Source: Lachnospiraceae bacterium
GTDB lineage: Bacteria; Bacillota; Clostridia; Lachnospirales; Lachnospiraceae
Length of the DNA stretch: 64,000 bases
Reading direction: 5' to 3'
Assembly: GCA_910576125.1 (NCBI GenBank)
Contig: CAJTHM010000008.1
Span: 124,001 to 188,000 of the forward strand
Position 1 is the first letter of the stretch. Every line of letters starts with the position of its first letter. The translations under genes and the position numbers were made by a program. Shown piece by piece: positions 51,449 through 61,166 of the stretch. The notes under the pieces are model-generated. The model did not search any database. It was not told the origin of the DNA and worked only from the letters and a program-made list of their open reading frames with translations.

Positions 51449-52807
51449 GTGCATTGCCGTAGGATGGAAGAAAAGCATTCCAGGAAAGCTTTTGGCGGAA
51501 AAAAGGCAGGAAAACTCATTTTGCTGGCATTTTTGATTCTCGGTATACAGGCGGCGGCAAAGAGCTGCGGCGTGGCTGCTGTATCGAACGGGCAGGACAC
51601 GATTGGTGAGGCCATGCTGAAAAGCATGAGCGATGAGGCCCGTATGCTGCTGTATAGTCAGTTCATGTCGGGCGTCGCCTTTGTGGAGGAGAACGGAAGA
51701 GGAACCTACTGGCTCCTGCAGGAAGAGATTGACTGCCTGTTTCCTTTTTACGGATATCTTACCGGAAATATGACAGGGGAGCAGGAGGAGAGCGCAGGGG
51801 ATATCAGGACGATTCTGCTGGCGGAGGCGGAAGAGGAATCGACGCATTTACATTTAGAAGAAACTTTGCCAAAGGAGGCTCCCGCGGAGCAAAATGCGGC
51901 ATCTGGCGTGGAGGGCGATGCAGCGGGAAACGGAGCCGCCGGACAGGCAGCGGACACGGAGCTTGCGGACCTTTTGCGGGCGGAGAACGAGGCGGCGATG
52001 CAGCAGGCCCGGACCACAGCCTTTCTGCCCCATGAGAAACAGACGGAGCTGGATCTGGGGCCTTTAGAGGACTATGAGACGCTGATGAGGCAGTTCTATA
52101 CCATGGATGAAAATACGGTGGCTGGCAGTGACCAGTTGAATGTGCAGAAATTGATGGGCGAGGACATGACCATATCCAAGGACGCGGAAGGCCCTCAGAT
52201 TCTTATTTACCACACCCATGCACACGAGGCCTTTGCGGACTCCGAACCCGGGGATATGTCGGAGACGATCATGGGCGTGGGAGAACGGCTGACCACGATC
52301 CTGACAGAGCAGTACGGCTATCAGGTGCTCCATCATCTGGGCCAGTACGACACGATTTCCCGGGACGATTCCTATGCCGTGGCACTGGGGGACCTGGAGG
52401 CGCTCCTGCAGGAATATCCGTCCATTCAGGTGGTGATCGATTTACATAGGGACGCCATGCCGGAGGAGACCAGACTGGTCATGGATCTGGACGGCAGGCC
52501 CACAGCCAGGTTCATGTTCTTCAATGGACTGTCCCGCACAAAGACCACCGGCAACATTTCCTATCTGTACAATGAGAACCTGGACAGCAATCTGGCCTTT
52601 TCTTTCCAGATGCAGAAGACGGCCATGGAGTACTATCCCAATCTGACCCGGCGTATTTTTCTGAGGGGATACCGCTACAACATGCATCTGCGCCCCAAGA
52701 CTTTGCTGATTGAGCTGGGGGCCCAGAACAATACGCTGGAGGAGGTCATGAATGCCTGCGACCCGCTGGCGCATATTCTGGATCTGGTGCTCTCAGGCAC
52801 GGGGTGA
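51449..52807 (+). CDS. spoIIP: Stage II sporulation protein P
   Basis: 452 aa. A basic N-terminus and hydrophobic anchor (about 20-38), a low-complexity Ala/Glu linker (about 110-185), then the amidase-type catalytic domain with ILIYHTHAHEAF, VVIDLHRDA and LLIELGAQNNT. SpoIIP works with SpoIID to degrade peptidoglycan during engulfment. Start uncertain: GTG 51449 has GGAAAGGA very close, and an ATG at 51464 has no site. The gpr-spoIIP pair is a common sporulation arrangement. Confidence 0.92.
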   Translation: MHCRRMEEKHSRKAFGGKKAGKLILLAFLILGIQAAAKSCGVAAVSNGQDTIGEAMLKSMSDEARMLLYSQFMSGVAFVEENGRGTYWLLQEEIDCLFPFYGYLTGNMTGEQEESAGDIRTILLAEAEEESTHLHLEETLPKEAPAEQNAASGVEGDAAGNGAAGQAADTELADLLRAENEAAMQQARTTAFLPHEKQTELDLGPLEDYETLMRQFYTMDENTVAGSDQLNVQKLMGEDMTISKDAEGPQILIYHTHAHEAFADSEPGDMSETIMGVGERLTTILTEQYGYQVLHHLGQYDTISRDDSYAVALGDLEALLQEYPSIQVVIDLHRDAMPEETRLVMDLDGRPTARFMFFNGLSRTKTTGNISYLYNENLDSNLAFSFQMQKTAMEYYPNLTRRIFLRGYRYNMHLRPKTLLIELGAQNNTLEEVMNACDPLAHILDLVLSGTG

Positions 52808-52814
52808 GGGAAAA

Positions 52815-55800
52815 TCATTTCGCCGTCAGCACCCAGCCCGGGAACCAGCGCAGATATCTGACCACGAAAGAAGCCTCCACCGGCTGGCCCGAAAGCACTG
52901 GGTAGAACAGCAGGAACAGGGCAAAAGCGACCAGACCGTACAATACTCCGGCAGTGATGAAGAGGCGTCTGGGGACTTCCTTTTTCCACTGCAGCATACC
53001 GTACATGACCATGAGGACGACAAAGGCCACGCTGGGGAAATAATGGTAGATAAAGGTGACCCGGGTCACGAAGAACCAAGGCAGGTACTGGGCCAGGTAT
53101 CCCACGGTCAGGAAAGCGGCGGTCCTGTCCTTTTTGGCTGTCCACAGCCATATCATGTGGAAAAAAGCCGGGATGCCCGCCCACCACACGGCCGGGTTGC
53201 CGAAAGAACTGATGCCTTCCCGTAAGCCTCCCTGGGCCGTGGTGCTGACCACGCGGGAATAGTACCATATGGGACGCCTGATCAAAGGCCATTCATACCA
53301 GGCCGAGGAGTAGGGATGGGTGGAGTCCAGTTCGCTGTGGTAGGAGAACATGGTCTGCTGGTTGTACAGCATCCTGCCTATGAGCCCTCTGTCCCCATAG
53401 TCCCGGAAAGGGAGATAGGACAGCAGATAGATGGCGGCAGGCGCTGCCACGAAGAAAATCAGGCAGAACAGCACGGTTTTGCGGACATTTCCCGGGAAAG
53501 AGCGGATGATGCGGGCATGGGAGATGCCGGAGGTTTCCCCGAGAGGATACTTTTTTGCGTAAAGATATTCGCGGTATCTTCGATACAGGGAAGAGAAGAA
53601 CAACAGCGCAAGCCCTGCCCCGGCGTATATCCCTGTCCATTTGGAGGCGATGCCGAGCCCCATGCTGATGCCGCATGCGCCCAGCGGGAGCCAGGTCTTC
53701 TTTAGCGGCGTATCGTAGAAGCTTAAGGTAATATACTGATACATGAAATAATACATCAACAGCACGAAAAACGTTATGTAGACATCGATGGTGGCGATCC
53801 GCGTCTGGGCGAAGTGCATGAAATCGAAAGAAAACAGCACGCAGGCCAGAGCCGAAGAATAAGTCTGCCCGGAAATACGCTTTGCGAACAGGTACAGGAC
53901 AGGCACCATGGCGATGCCGAAAAGCGTGCCCACGATGCGCCAGCCAAAGGGATTCATGCCGAAGAGGGCCACTCCCAGGGATATGAAAATTTTCCCCATG
54001 GGAGGATGGGTATTCTCATAGGAGGTGAGCCCGTGCAGGAATTCATAGGCTGTCCGCCCGTGGTAGATTTCATCGAAGTACATGCCGTTCCGGAAAGAGG
54101 GAGCTTCGGGGCATAGATCGGTCTCATCGAAAAGGGCAGGATAGTCCGCCGCATTCTCAGGCATGAGAGGCTTCCCGGCAGCATCCAGGAAGACCAGTTC
54201 CAGCAGCGAGGCCTGGGAGTCCGTAAGAGTGAGGCGGATATGCGCCATCGGCGTGTCCAGGGCAGCCTTCTGCCAGGTGAAGACCTTATTCAGGGACAAT
54301 TCCCCCAGATAGGACCATTCCCTGTCCTTTTCGCTTTTCCCCTCCAGAATAAAAGTCCGTTCATGCCAGGGTGCGATGTAATAGGAAAGAGAGACAGGGG
54401 CCGCAGTCCCGAAATCCAGCGCTATGGACTGGTCCCGGTCCATGTCATAAGCGGTGACAGGGGCTTTCCTTTCACCCAGATCGTACAGGGCAAAACAGCT
54501 GTATACAGCGGTGACAGCCAGCATGCAGAGGACGTCCGCCTTTTTCAGGGAAGAACATTTGCGGGAGCCCGACGGGGGGATATCATGAAGAGGGATGGGG
54601 CAGCTGTAATGCCTGTAAGTAATGAAATAAAGAAAAGCCCCGCACAGCAGCATCCCCGCGGACACCAGCAGGATGGAGGCCGATTTCCTGTCATAAGCGG
54701 CAGGATTATAGAAGAACAGCACATCTGCCGTGTTGTAGAAATGCAGGGCGCTGAGGCAGGTATAGCAGACATAAGTGAGAGGGACAGGCTTATGGATATA
54801 GGCCAGCAACAGCAGCACCAGCGCAGGATAGAGATAGCGCTCATGCATGCGTACGGAGAACAGGAAGACGCTTACCACCATAAAAGCCGCCAGAAAAGGG
54901 TATTTCGCTTTTTCACGGCGGTTTTTCAGGCTGAGGAACAGGGTCAGCGCGACGGCGGCAGCGATGGCCAGCATGCCGAAGACGCGGTAGGGGACCCCTA
55001 AGAACGTGTTCTCCTGACTGATCCAGTTCAGGCCGAAGAGCCCCCAGAGATTGCAGGCGTTCACAGCGGCGTAAGGGTAGGAACCTAAGGTGTCAAGAAG
55101 CTGTGATATCACATTGGAGAGCCCGAAAGGGAGGCAGAGGATAATGACGCCCGCGGCCACGGAGAGGCATTGGAACAGGCAGTGCAGGAGTTTGGGCAGA
55201 AAAGGAGCCGCATGCTGTCCCGGTGCTTTCTTCCCGGGCAGGATATAGTCGATTGTGCCGGCCAGGAGCACAGGGCCCAGCAGCAGCATCTGGGGCTTGA
55301 TCAGAAATCCTATGCCAAAAGCGGTGTACGCAGGATACATCTTTCCGCGCATCAGGGAAATGCACATGATTACTGCCGCCAGCGCTGTCAGGGAGTCCAC
55401 CTGTCCCCACACAGAGGAGTTCAGAAAGACAGCCGGATTAAAGAGATAAGCGGCGCACAGAAAGAATGCATGGCGTACAGACAGCTTTTTTTCGGTTTCC
55501 CGTACAAGCAGCATGCCGCATGCCATGTCGCAGAGAATGGAGGGGAGCTTCAGCAGAATCAGATGGGCAGCGGAATAGCGCCCGATAGAAATAAGTCTGC
55601 CGATGCCTCCCAGGAGCCACAGCACATAGAGATATCCCGGCGGATAGTCGGAGAACGTATCCGGAGAGTAGAAACCTCCGGGCCCTGTCACACAGATTCT
55701 CTCGGCCCAGGCCGCGAAACAGGCCGTGTCGGTGCCGAAGCCTCCCGACAGGGCGGCAGAGACGAGCCTGATGAAAAGAGCGGCCCCGAACAGGGCGGCA

Positions 55801-55901
55801 AAGCATCCGGCGGAGGGAGCCGGACGTTGTTTCCCGGAGGCGGCAAAGCACGCTCCCATGATAAAAATTCCCGATATTGCGGCAAGGTGGATGAAAATCA
55901 T
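52815..55901 (-). CDS. Double GT-C membrane glycosyltransferase (C-terminal PMT family)
   Basis: 1028 aa, about twenty predicted membrane helices. The N-terminal half (1-450) resembles a mannosyl/GT-C transferase (TDTACFAAWAERI, DYPPGYLYVLW). A middle beta segment (about 460-590) has lectin-like strands. The C-terminal half (about 610-1028) is a protein O-mannosyltransferase domain with FDEIYHGRTAYEFLHG, NTHPPMGK and the ARIATIDVYITFF helix. The product would glycosylate an outside protein or lipid from a lipid-linked sugar. AAAGGAAG precedes the ATG. Convergent with spoIIP, only 7 bases apart. Confidence 0.85.
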   Translation of the reverse strand: MIFIHLAAISGIFIMGACFAASGKQRPAPSAGCFAALFGAALFIRLVSAALSGGFGTDTACFAAWAERICVTGPGGFYSPDTFSDYPPGYLYVLWLLGGIGRLISIGRYSAAHLILLKLPSILCDMACGMLLVRETEKKLSVRHAFFLCAAYLFNPAVFLNSSVWGQVDSLTALAAVIMCISLMRGKMYPAYTAFGIGFLIKPQMLLLGPVLLAGTIDYILPGKKAPGQHAAPFLPKLLHCLFQCLSVAAGVIILCLPFGLSNVISQLLDTLGSYPYAAVNACNLWGLFGLNWISQENTFLGVPYRVFGMLAIAAAVALTLFLSLKNRREKAKYPFLAAFMVVSVFLFSVRMHERYLYPALVLLLLAYIHKPVPLTYVCYTCLSALHFYNTADVLFFYNPAAYDRKSASILLVSAGMLLCGAFLYFITYRHYSCPIPLHDIPPSGSRKCSSLKKADVLCMLAVTAVYSCFALYDLGERKAPVTAYDMDRDQSIALDFGTAAPVSLSYYIAPWHERTFILEGKSEKDREWSYLGELSLNKVFTWQKAALDTPMAHIRLTLTDSQASLLELVFLDAAGKPLMPENAADYPALFDETDLCPEAPSFRNGMYFDEIYHGRTAYEFLHGLTSYENTHPPMGKIFISLGVALFGMNPFGWRIVGTLFGIAMVPVLYLFAKRISGQTYSSALACVLFSFDFMHFAQTRIATIDVYITFFVLLMYYFMYQYITLSFYDTPLKKTWLPLGACGISMGLGIASKWTGIYAGAGLALLFFSSLYRRYREYLYAKKYPLGETSGISHARIIRSFPGNVRKTVLFCLIFFVAAPAAIYLLSYLPFRDYGDRGLIGRMLYNQQTMFSYHSELDSTHPYSSAWYEWPLIRRPIWYYSRVVSTTAQGGLREGISSFGNPAVWWAGIPAFFHMIWLWTAKKDRTAAFLTVGYLAQYLPWFFVTRVTFIYHYFPSVAFVVLMVMYGMLQWKKEVPRRLFITAGVLYGLVAFALFLLFYPVLSGQPVEASFVVRYLRWFPGWVLTAK

Positions 55902-56066
55902 AGTCTTCTGCTTCCTTTTTTATACTTGATAATGGATTTACAATCATTTCAGATATATTTTTAGATTTATTATAGCAAAAAAAGTGGTAGAAGAAAAGGT
56001 TTTGTGTTATACTAGTCAAATGTGAGTTAGTTCGATGCTATGGTACTTTAAGCTGGGGTAGGATAC
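55902..56066. promoter_or_regulatory. Divergent promoter region
   Basis: Between divergent glycosyltransferase and ABC genes. Minus-strand TGC-TATAAT (around 55967-55975) is an extended -10 without a clear -35. Plus-strand TATACT near 56004 has a weak -35. AT-rich, no gene. Confidence 0.35.
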
Positions 56067-56771
56067 ATGTGCGCGTTTGTGAGTTTTCAGAATGTAAAAA
56101 AGGTATACAGGACTGGCGAGGTGGAAATCACGGCCCTGCACGATGTGAATTTTGAAATCGAAAAGGGAGAGTTCTGCGTCATCGTAGGCAGCTCCGGCGC
56201 CGGGAAGACCACCATTCTGAACATTCTGGGAGGCATGGACACGCTGACAGAGGGGGAAGTGTCCCTGGACGGACAGATAGTGTCCTCTTTCAACAAAAGG
56301 CAGCTGACCGCTTACCGGCGCTACGATGTGGGATTCGTCTTCCAGTTCTACAATCTGGTTCAGAACCTGACGGCGCTGGAGAACGTGGAGCTGGCGGCGC
56401 AGATCTGCAAGAATCCTTTGGACGCGGCGGCAGTGCTGGAGCAGGTGGGGCTCAAAGACAGGGAGGCGAATTTCCCGGCTCAGCTGTCCGGCGGGGAGCA
56501 GCAGCGCGTGGCCATCGCCAGAGCCCTGGCCAAGAATCCGAAGCTGCTCCTGTGCGACGAGCCCACGGGGGCCCTGGACTACAACACAGGAAAAGCTGTG
56601 CTGAAGCTTTTGCAGAATACCTGCAGGGAGGTAGGAAAGACAGTCATCGTCATCACCCACAATCAGGCTCTGACAGCCATGGCGGACCGCATCATTACGG
56701 TTAAGAGCGGCACCATCGTAAGTATGGTGAAGAATACAAATATAGTCGATATTTCGGAAATAGAATGGTGA
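56067..56771 (+). CDS. ABC transporter ATPase (MacB/LolD-type)
   Basis: 234 aa. Walker [10 protein letters not shown], signature [15 protein letters not shown] and Walker [13 protein letters not shown] are intact. MacB/LolD-type ATPases drive mechanotransmission permeases such as the FtsX-like protein encoded next, not classical transport. GGGGTAGGA precedes the ATG. The partner gene is frameshifted, so the ATPase may be without its permease. Confidence 0.92.
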   Translation: MCAFVSFQNVKKVYRTGEVEITALHDVNFEIEKGEFCVIVGSSGAGKTTILNILGGMDTLTEGEVSLDGQIVSSFNKRQLTAYRRYDVGFVFQFYNLVQNLTALENVELAAQICKNPLDAAAVLEQVGLKDREANFPAQLSGGEQQRVAIARALAKNPKLLLCDEPTGALDYNTGKAVLKLLQNTCREVGKTVIVITHNQALTAMADRIITVKSGTIVSMVKNTNIVDISEIEW

Positions 56772-56775
56772 GTCT

Positions 56776-59700
56776 ATGCGCGGAATCAGGAAGACTACTT
56801 TCAGGGAAATCAAATCTAGTTTCGGGCGCTTTCTGGCGATTTTTGGGATTGTGGCGCTGGGGGTGGGCTTTTTCGCAGGCCTGAAAGTGACGACGGAGGC
56901 CATGGTGGCCACTGTGACGGAATATCTGGATGTACATCGGTTCTATGACTTGCGCCTGGTGTCTACATTGGGGTTCGATCAGGAGAACGTGGACTCTTTT
57001 GCCGCCGCTGCGGATGTGGAGGCGGCGGAGGGCTCCGTTTCCTTTGACGTGCTCTATGAGCTGGGAGAGGACAGGCAGGGCGTCATCAAGACCTATAGCA
57101 TGCCGAGAGAACTCAACACTCTGAAGCTGATATCCGGCAGGATGCCGGAGACAGGCGCCGAGTGCGTGCTGGACAGCGGCAGTTTCGGAAAATCTGTGAT
57201 CGGCAGCACGCTTCGCCTGTCGGATGACAACGCGGAGGAGGACCTGGAACATTTTTCCCAAAAAGAATATACCATCGTGGGGCTGGTGCAGTCGTCTCTG
57301 TACATTCAGTTCGAGAGGGGCAATACCATTCTGGAATCAGGGCGGCTGGACGGTTTCGCCTATCTGGGGCCGGAAGGATTCGGCGTGGATTATTTCACGG
57401 AAGTCTATGTGAGCTTCCGGCAGGATTACGGCCTTTACAGCCAGGAGTATGATGCTTTTATCGACGGGAAAGAACCGGTCTGGGAGCAGATTGTGGAGAT
57501 ACAGGCCCGGGCCCGGTATGAGAGAATCTTCAGCGAGGGAAATGAAAAGCTGGCGGATGCCCGGACGCAGCTGGACGAGAACCGGACAGAAGGGGAAAAG
57601 GAGCTCGCGGATGCCGCCGAAGCCTTGGAGGAAGCGAAGAAGCAGCTGGAAGACGGAGAGAAGGCGCTGGAGGAAGCCAGAGAGGAGCTTTCGGAGGGCG
57701 AGGAGACCATCCGCCAGAAGCGGAAAGAGCTGGAGGACGCCAAGGCGACCATTGCCCGGAAAGAAGCGGAGCTTTCCGAGGGCGAGGCGATGATAGCCCC
57801 AAAGGAGGCAGAACTCGCGGAAGCAAGGACAGCCATAGACGCCAACGAAGTGGAGCTCCGCAGGGGAGAGAGGGAGCTTTCAGACGGGAAAGCGCAGCTG
57901 CGAAGCGGCGAGGCGGCGGTGTCAGTGACCAGACGGGTCATCGACGAGAGCAGGCGCCAGCTGGAGGCCCAGTTGGAAGAACTCAGGCAGAGCGGAGAAG
58001 AAATAAGTGCTTCTCTTGTGGCCAGGCTGGAAGAGGCGCTGGCGCGTCTGGATGCCGCCGAGGAAGAGCTGCGGGTGCAGGAGCAGGAGCTGGAAGCGGC
58101 CAGAGCCCGGATTGAGGAGAGCGAGCGGCAGCTGGACAGCGGCTGGATAGCCATGTCTGCGGCCAGGACCCGGCTGGAGGACGGTGAGCGGGCCCTGGCG
58201 GATGCGAAACTGGAAATCCAAAGCGGCAGACAGCAGCTGGAGGATGCCAGGCAGACTGTGGAAGAGGGCGAAGAGGCCCTCATATCCGCCGGCGAGGAAT
58301 TAGAAGAGGGCCGGAAGACTCTGGCGGAAAAGGAAGAGGAGTTGGCCGGGGCGAAACAAAAATATGCCGATGGGGAAAAGGAATACCAGGATGCCAAACG
58401 GGAGTTCGATGAAAAATAGGGGACGCGGAAGTGGAAATCGCGGACGGTCAGACGGAACTGGATGAACTGACTGAGCCGGATACCTATGTGCTGGGCAGGG
58501 ATACTAATGTAGGCTACGTCTGCTTTGAAAATGATTCCTCCATCGTGGAGGGCATTGCCAATATCTTTCCCGTGTTCTTCTTTTTGGTAGCGGCCCTGGT
58601 GTGCATCACCACCATGAACAGGATGGTGGAGGAGCAGAGGACCCAGATCGGCGTGCTGAAAGCCCTTGGCTACGGCGAGGGCACCATTATGTCCAAATAC
58701 ATGATTTATTCCGGCCTGGCGGCGTTTTCCGGTTGTATCTTCGGCTTCTTTTTCGGGACCTGGGGCTTTCCGAAAGTCATATGGTTCTGCTATGGCCTTA
58801 TGTATGACGCGGATCCCATTGCCTATGTGTTCAACTGGAAACTGGCAGCGGTGTCGCTGACGGTATCGCTGCTTTGTTCCATCGGCACCACATGGCTCTC
58901 CTGCCGCATGGAACTGGCCCGGGTGGCGGCGGCCCTGATGCGTCCCAAGGCGCCGAAAGCGGGCAAGCGGGTGTTCCTGGAATACATTCCTTTCATATGG
59001 AAAAGGCTGGGCTTCCTGCGCAAGGTATCCCTGCGCAATATTTTCCGCTATAAGAAGCGCCTGTTCATGATGATAGTGGGCATCAGCGGCTGCACGGCGC
59101 TGCTGGTGACCGGTTTCGGCGTAAAAGATTCCATCGCTGACATCGGCGACAGGCAGTTCAACGAGATACAGACCTATGATCTGACTCTGACTTTAAAGGA
59201 AAACGCAGATGAAAAGATGCGGGCCGAACTGGACGGGATGGAGGATATTTCCCGGTATTCCTGTGTCATGGAGAAAAATATGGATCTGGTCTCGGGAGCG
59301 GGGGTGAAATCCATCTATCTGGTGACCGGCACAGAGGAGGGGATGGCTCCTTTCCTGAATCTTCATACCACGTCGGGGGAACAAATCGCGTATCCCGCTT
59401 TCGGCGAGGCAGTTATTTCCAATAAGCTGGCGGAGGATTATAATGTCCGGATCGGTGAAATGATAACGCTCAGGGACAGCGATTTGAACGAGATGACTGT
59501 GAGAATATCGGGAATTTATGAAAATTATCTCTATAATTACGTGCATGTATCCGAAGAAACCTGGACGGATCAGATGGGAGAGGAGCCGGAGCGCAAGACT
59601 GTCTATCTGAATCTGGTTCAGGCGCCGGAGGAGGAAAGCCCCATCCTCTCCGACAGGCTTACCGATTATGAACTTTCCGCAGAGCTGATGCGGCTGGATC

Positions 59701-60164
59701 AGGTGGCGAATGTGAACGTGAGCTCGGACATGGTGGAGCGGATCGGCAGTATGCTCTCTGCCCTGGACATCATTGTGGCGGTAGTCATCCTGTGCGCGGC
59801 GGGACTGGCTTTCATCGTGCTCTACAACCTGACCAATATCAACATCACGGAGAGAATCAGGGAGATTGCCACGATTAAGGTGCTGGGCTTTTATAAGCGC
59901 GAGACGAACGCTTATGTGTTCCGGGAGAATGTGATGCTGACTGTACTTGGGACGATGATGGGGCTGGGGCTTGGGTTTCTGCTGCACCAGGTAGTCATGA
60001 ATGAAATCCGGGTGGATATGATCGCTTTCTATATACACGTAAAACCGATAAGTTATGTCTACAGCGCGCTGCTGACGATGCTGTTCGCCTGGATGGTGAA
60101 CCTGGCCATGGGCGGCAGGCTGGAGGCTGTCAGTATGACGGAATCGCTGAAAAGCGTAGATTGA
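56776..60164 (+). pseudogene. FtsX-like ABC permease with giant coiled coil, frameshifted
   Basis: Two frames together encode one ~1,125-aa permease. Part 1 (56776-58419, 547 aa): an N-terminal membrane helix, an outside domain, then a long coiled coil of ELxxGExxL-type repeats (about 250-545). Part 2 (from about 58415; first start GTG 58431, to 60164, 577 aa): the FtsX helices (NIFPVFFFLVAALV, VFRENVMLTVLGTMMGL) and an outside domain. In A5 at 58411-58415, one extra A gives EFDEKIGDAEVEIADGQ and joins the frames. Mutation or sequencing error; no canonical slippery heptamer. Confidence 0.8.
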
Positions 60165-60203
60165 TTCACAGGAGGATATGGGAAATGGAAAGGAACAGAA
60201 AAA

Positions 60204-60995
60204 ATGAGATTTGATATGCACTGTCACACGAAAGAGGGGTCGCTGGACGGCAAGGTGCCCATAGAGGAATTCGCCGCTTCTTTACGGGAAAGGGGATTTG
60301 ACGGGATGCTGGTCACGGACCACGATTCCTACAAAGGGTACCGCAGCTGGAAAGAGAGGCATGCAGGTGCCCCCGATGGAGAGTTCCTGGTGCTGAAAGG
60401 CGTGGAGTATGACACCATAGACGCGGGACATATCCTGGTGATCATGCCGGAAGGGGTGCGGCTGAAGATTCTGGAGCTGCGGGGCCTGCCGGTACAGTTT
60501 TTGATAGATATCGTCCATAAGAACGGCGGGATTCTGGGGCCTGCGCACCCCTGCGGGGAGCGATACTTAAGCATCACCAATACCAGAAAGCACAGAAACC
60601 GCCTGGCTGTGATGGACAAATTTGATTTCCTGGAGGGCTTCAATGCCTGCGAGAGCCCCCAGAGCAATGCCACCGCCATGGAAATCGCCGCCAGATATGA
60701 AAAGCCTGTCTTCGGCGGCAGCGATGCCCACAAGGAGGACTGTGTGGGCTTCGCCTATACGGAGTTTGAGGGGCGGATCGGCTGTGAGTCGGATCTGATC
60801 AGGCTGGTGAAGGAAAAAGGGCGGGAGGCCTGTACCTGCGGAGGGCAGTACTACATGGGCACCACAAAGGAGAAGATAGGCAGGATGAACAGCCTGCTGG
60901 TGCAGTCTTTCTGGTTCTACAATCATCTGGCCAGCCTCCTGAGGGCCAGAAAGCGCAGACGGGAGCTGGGCAAGCTCTATATCCGCATAAAGTGA
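60204..60995 (+). CDS. PHP-domain metal-dependent phosphoesterase
   Basis: 263 aa. The motifs MRFDMHCHTKEGS, MLVTDHDSYKG, LKGVEYDTIDAGHIL and GGSDAHKEDCVG are those of the PHP family (YciV/TrpH-like). It should bind two or three metals and cleave phosphate esters, perhaps short nucleic acids; substrate unknown. AAAGGAAC precedes the ATG. A terminator lies 110 bases downstream. Confidence 0.82.
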   Translation: MRFDMHCHTKEGSLDGKVPIEEFAASLRERGFDGMLVTDHDSYKGYRSWKERHAGAPDGEFLVLKGVEYDTIDAGHILVIMPEGVRLKILELRGLPVQFLIDIVHKNGGILGPAHPCGERYLSITNTRKHRNRLAVMDKFDFLEGFNACESPQSNATAMEIAARYEKPVFGGSDAHKEDCVGFAYTEFEGRIGCESDLIRLVKEKGREACTCGGQYYMGTTKEKIGRMNSLLVQSFWFYNHLASLLRARKRRRELGKLYIRIK

Positions 60996-61099
60996 CAAAA
61001 GCTACATGTTTGTTACAGAATTATTGCAAAAGAATGCTTTTCATTAAGCTTTCTTTTTCTGTAATTCATAAAATCTTAAGGTACATTTTAGCGATAGTG

Positions 61100-61108
61100 T
61101 GATATACT
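61100..61108 (+). promoter_or_regulatory. Extended -10 promoter of the sugar ABC operon
   Basis: TGA-TATACT (61100-61108) without a clear -35. It sits partly inside the left arm of the terminator hairpin, so transcripts started here (about 61115) would lack most of that arm. Confidence 0.5.
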
Positions 61109-61147
61109 CAATATGTAAAACGGCATCGTTTACATATTGAGTTTTTT
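61106..61147 (+). terminator. Rho-independent terminator after the PHP gene
   Basis: A 14-bp perfect stem (61106-61119 with 61129-61142), 9-base loop, followed by T6. It should stop read-through from the PHP gene and lies 19 bases before the binding-protein start. Confidence 0.9.
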
Positions 61148-61166
61148 ATAAAAGGAGTATAAGAAA

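Noticed and set aside
58405-58431. Programmed -1 frameshifting to join the permease halves
   Set aside because: The A5 run in GAT GAA AAA TAG does not form a canonical X XXY YYZ slippery heptamer and no clear downstream pseudoknot was seen; a simple frameshift or error is likelier.
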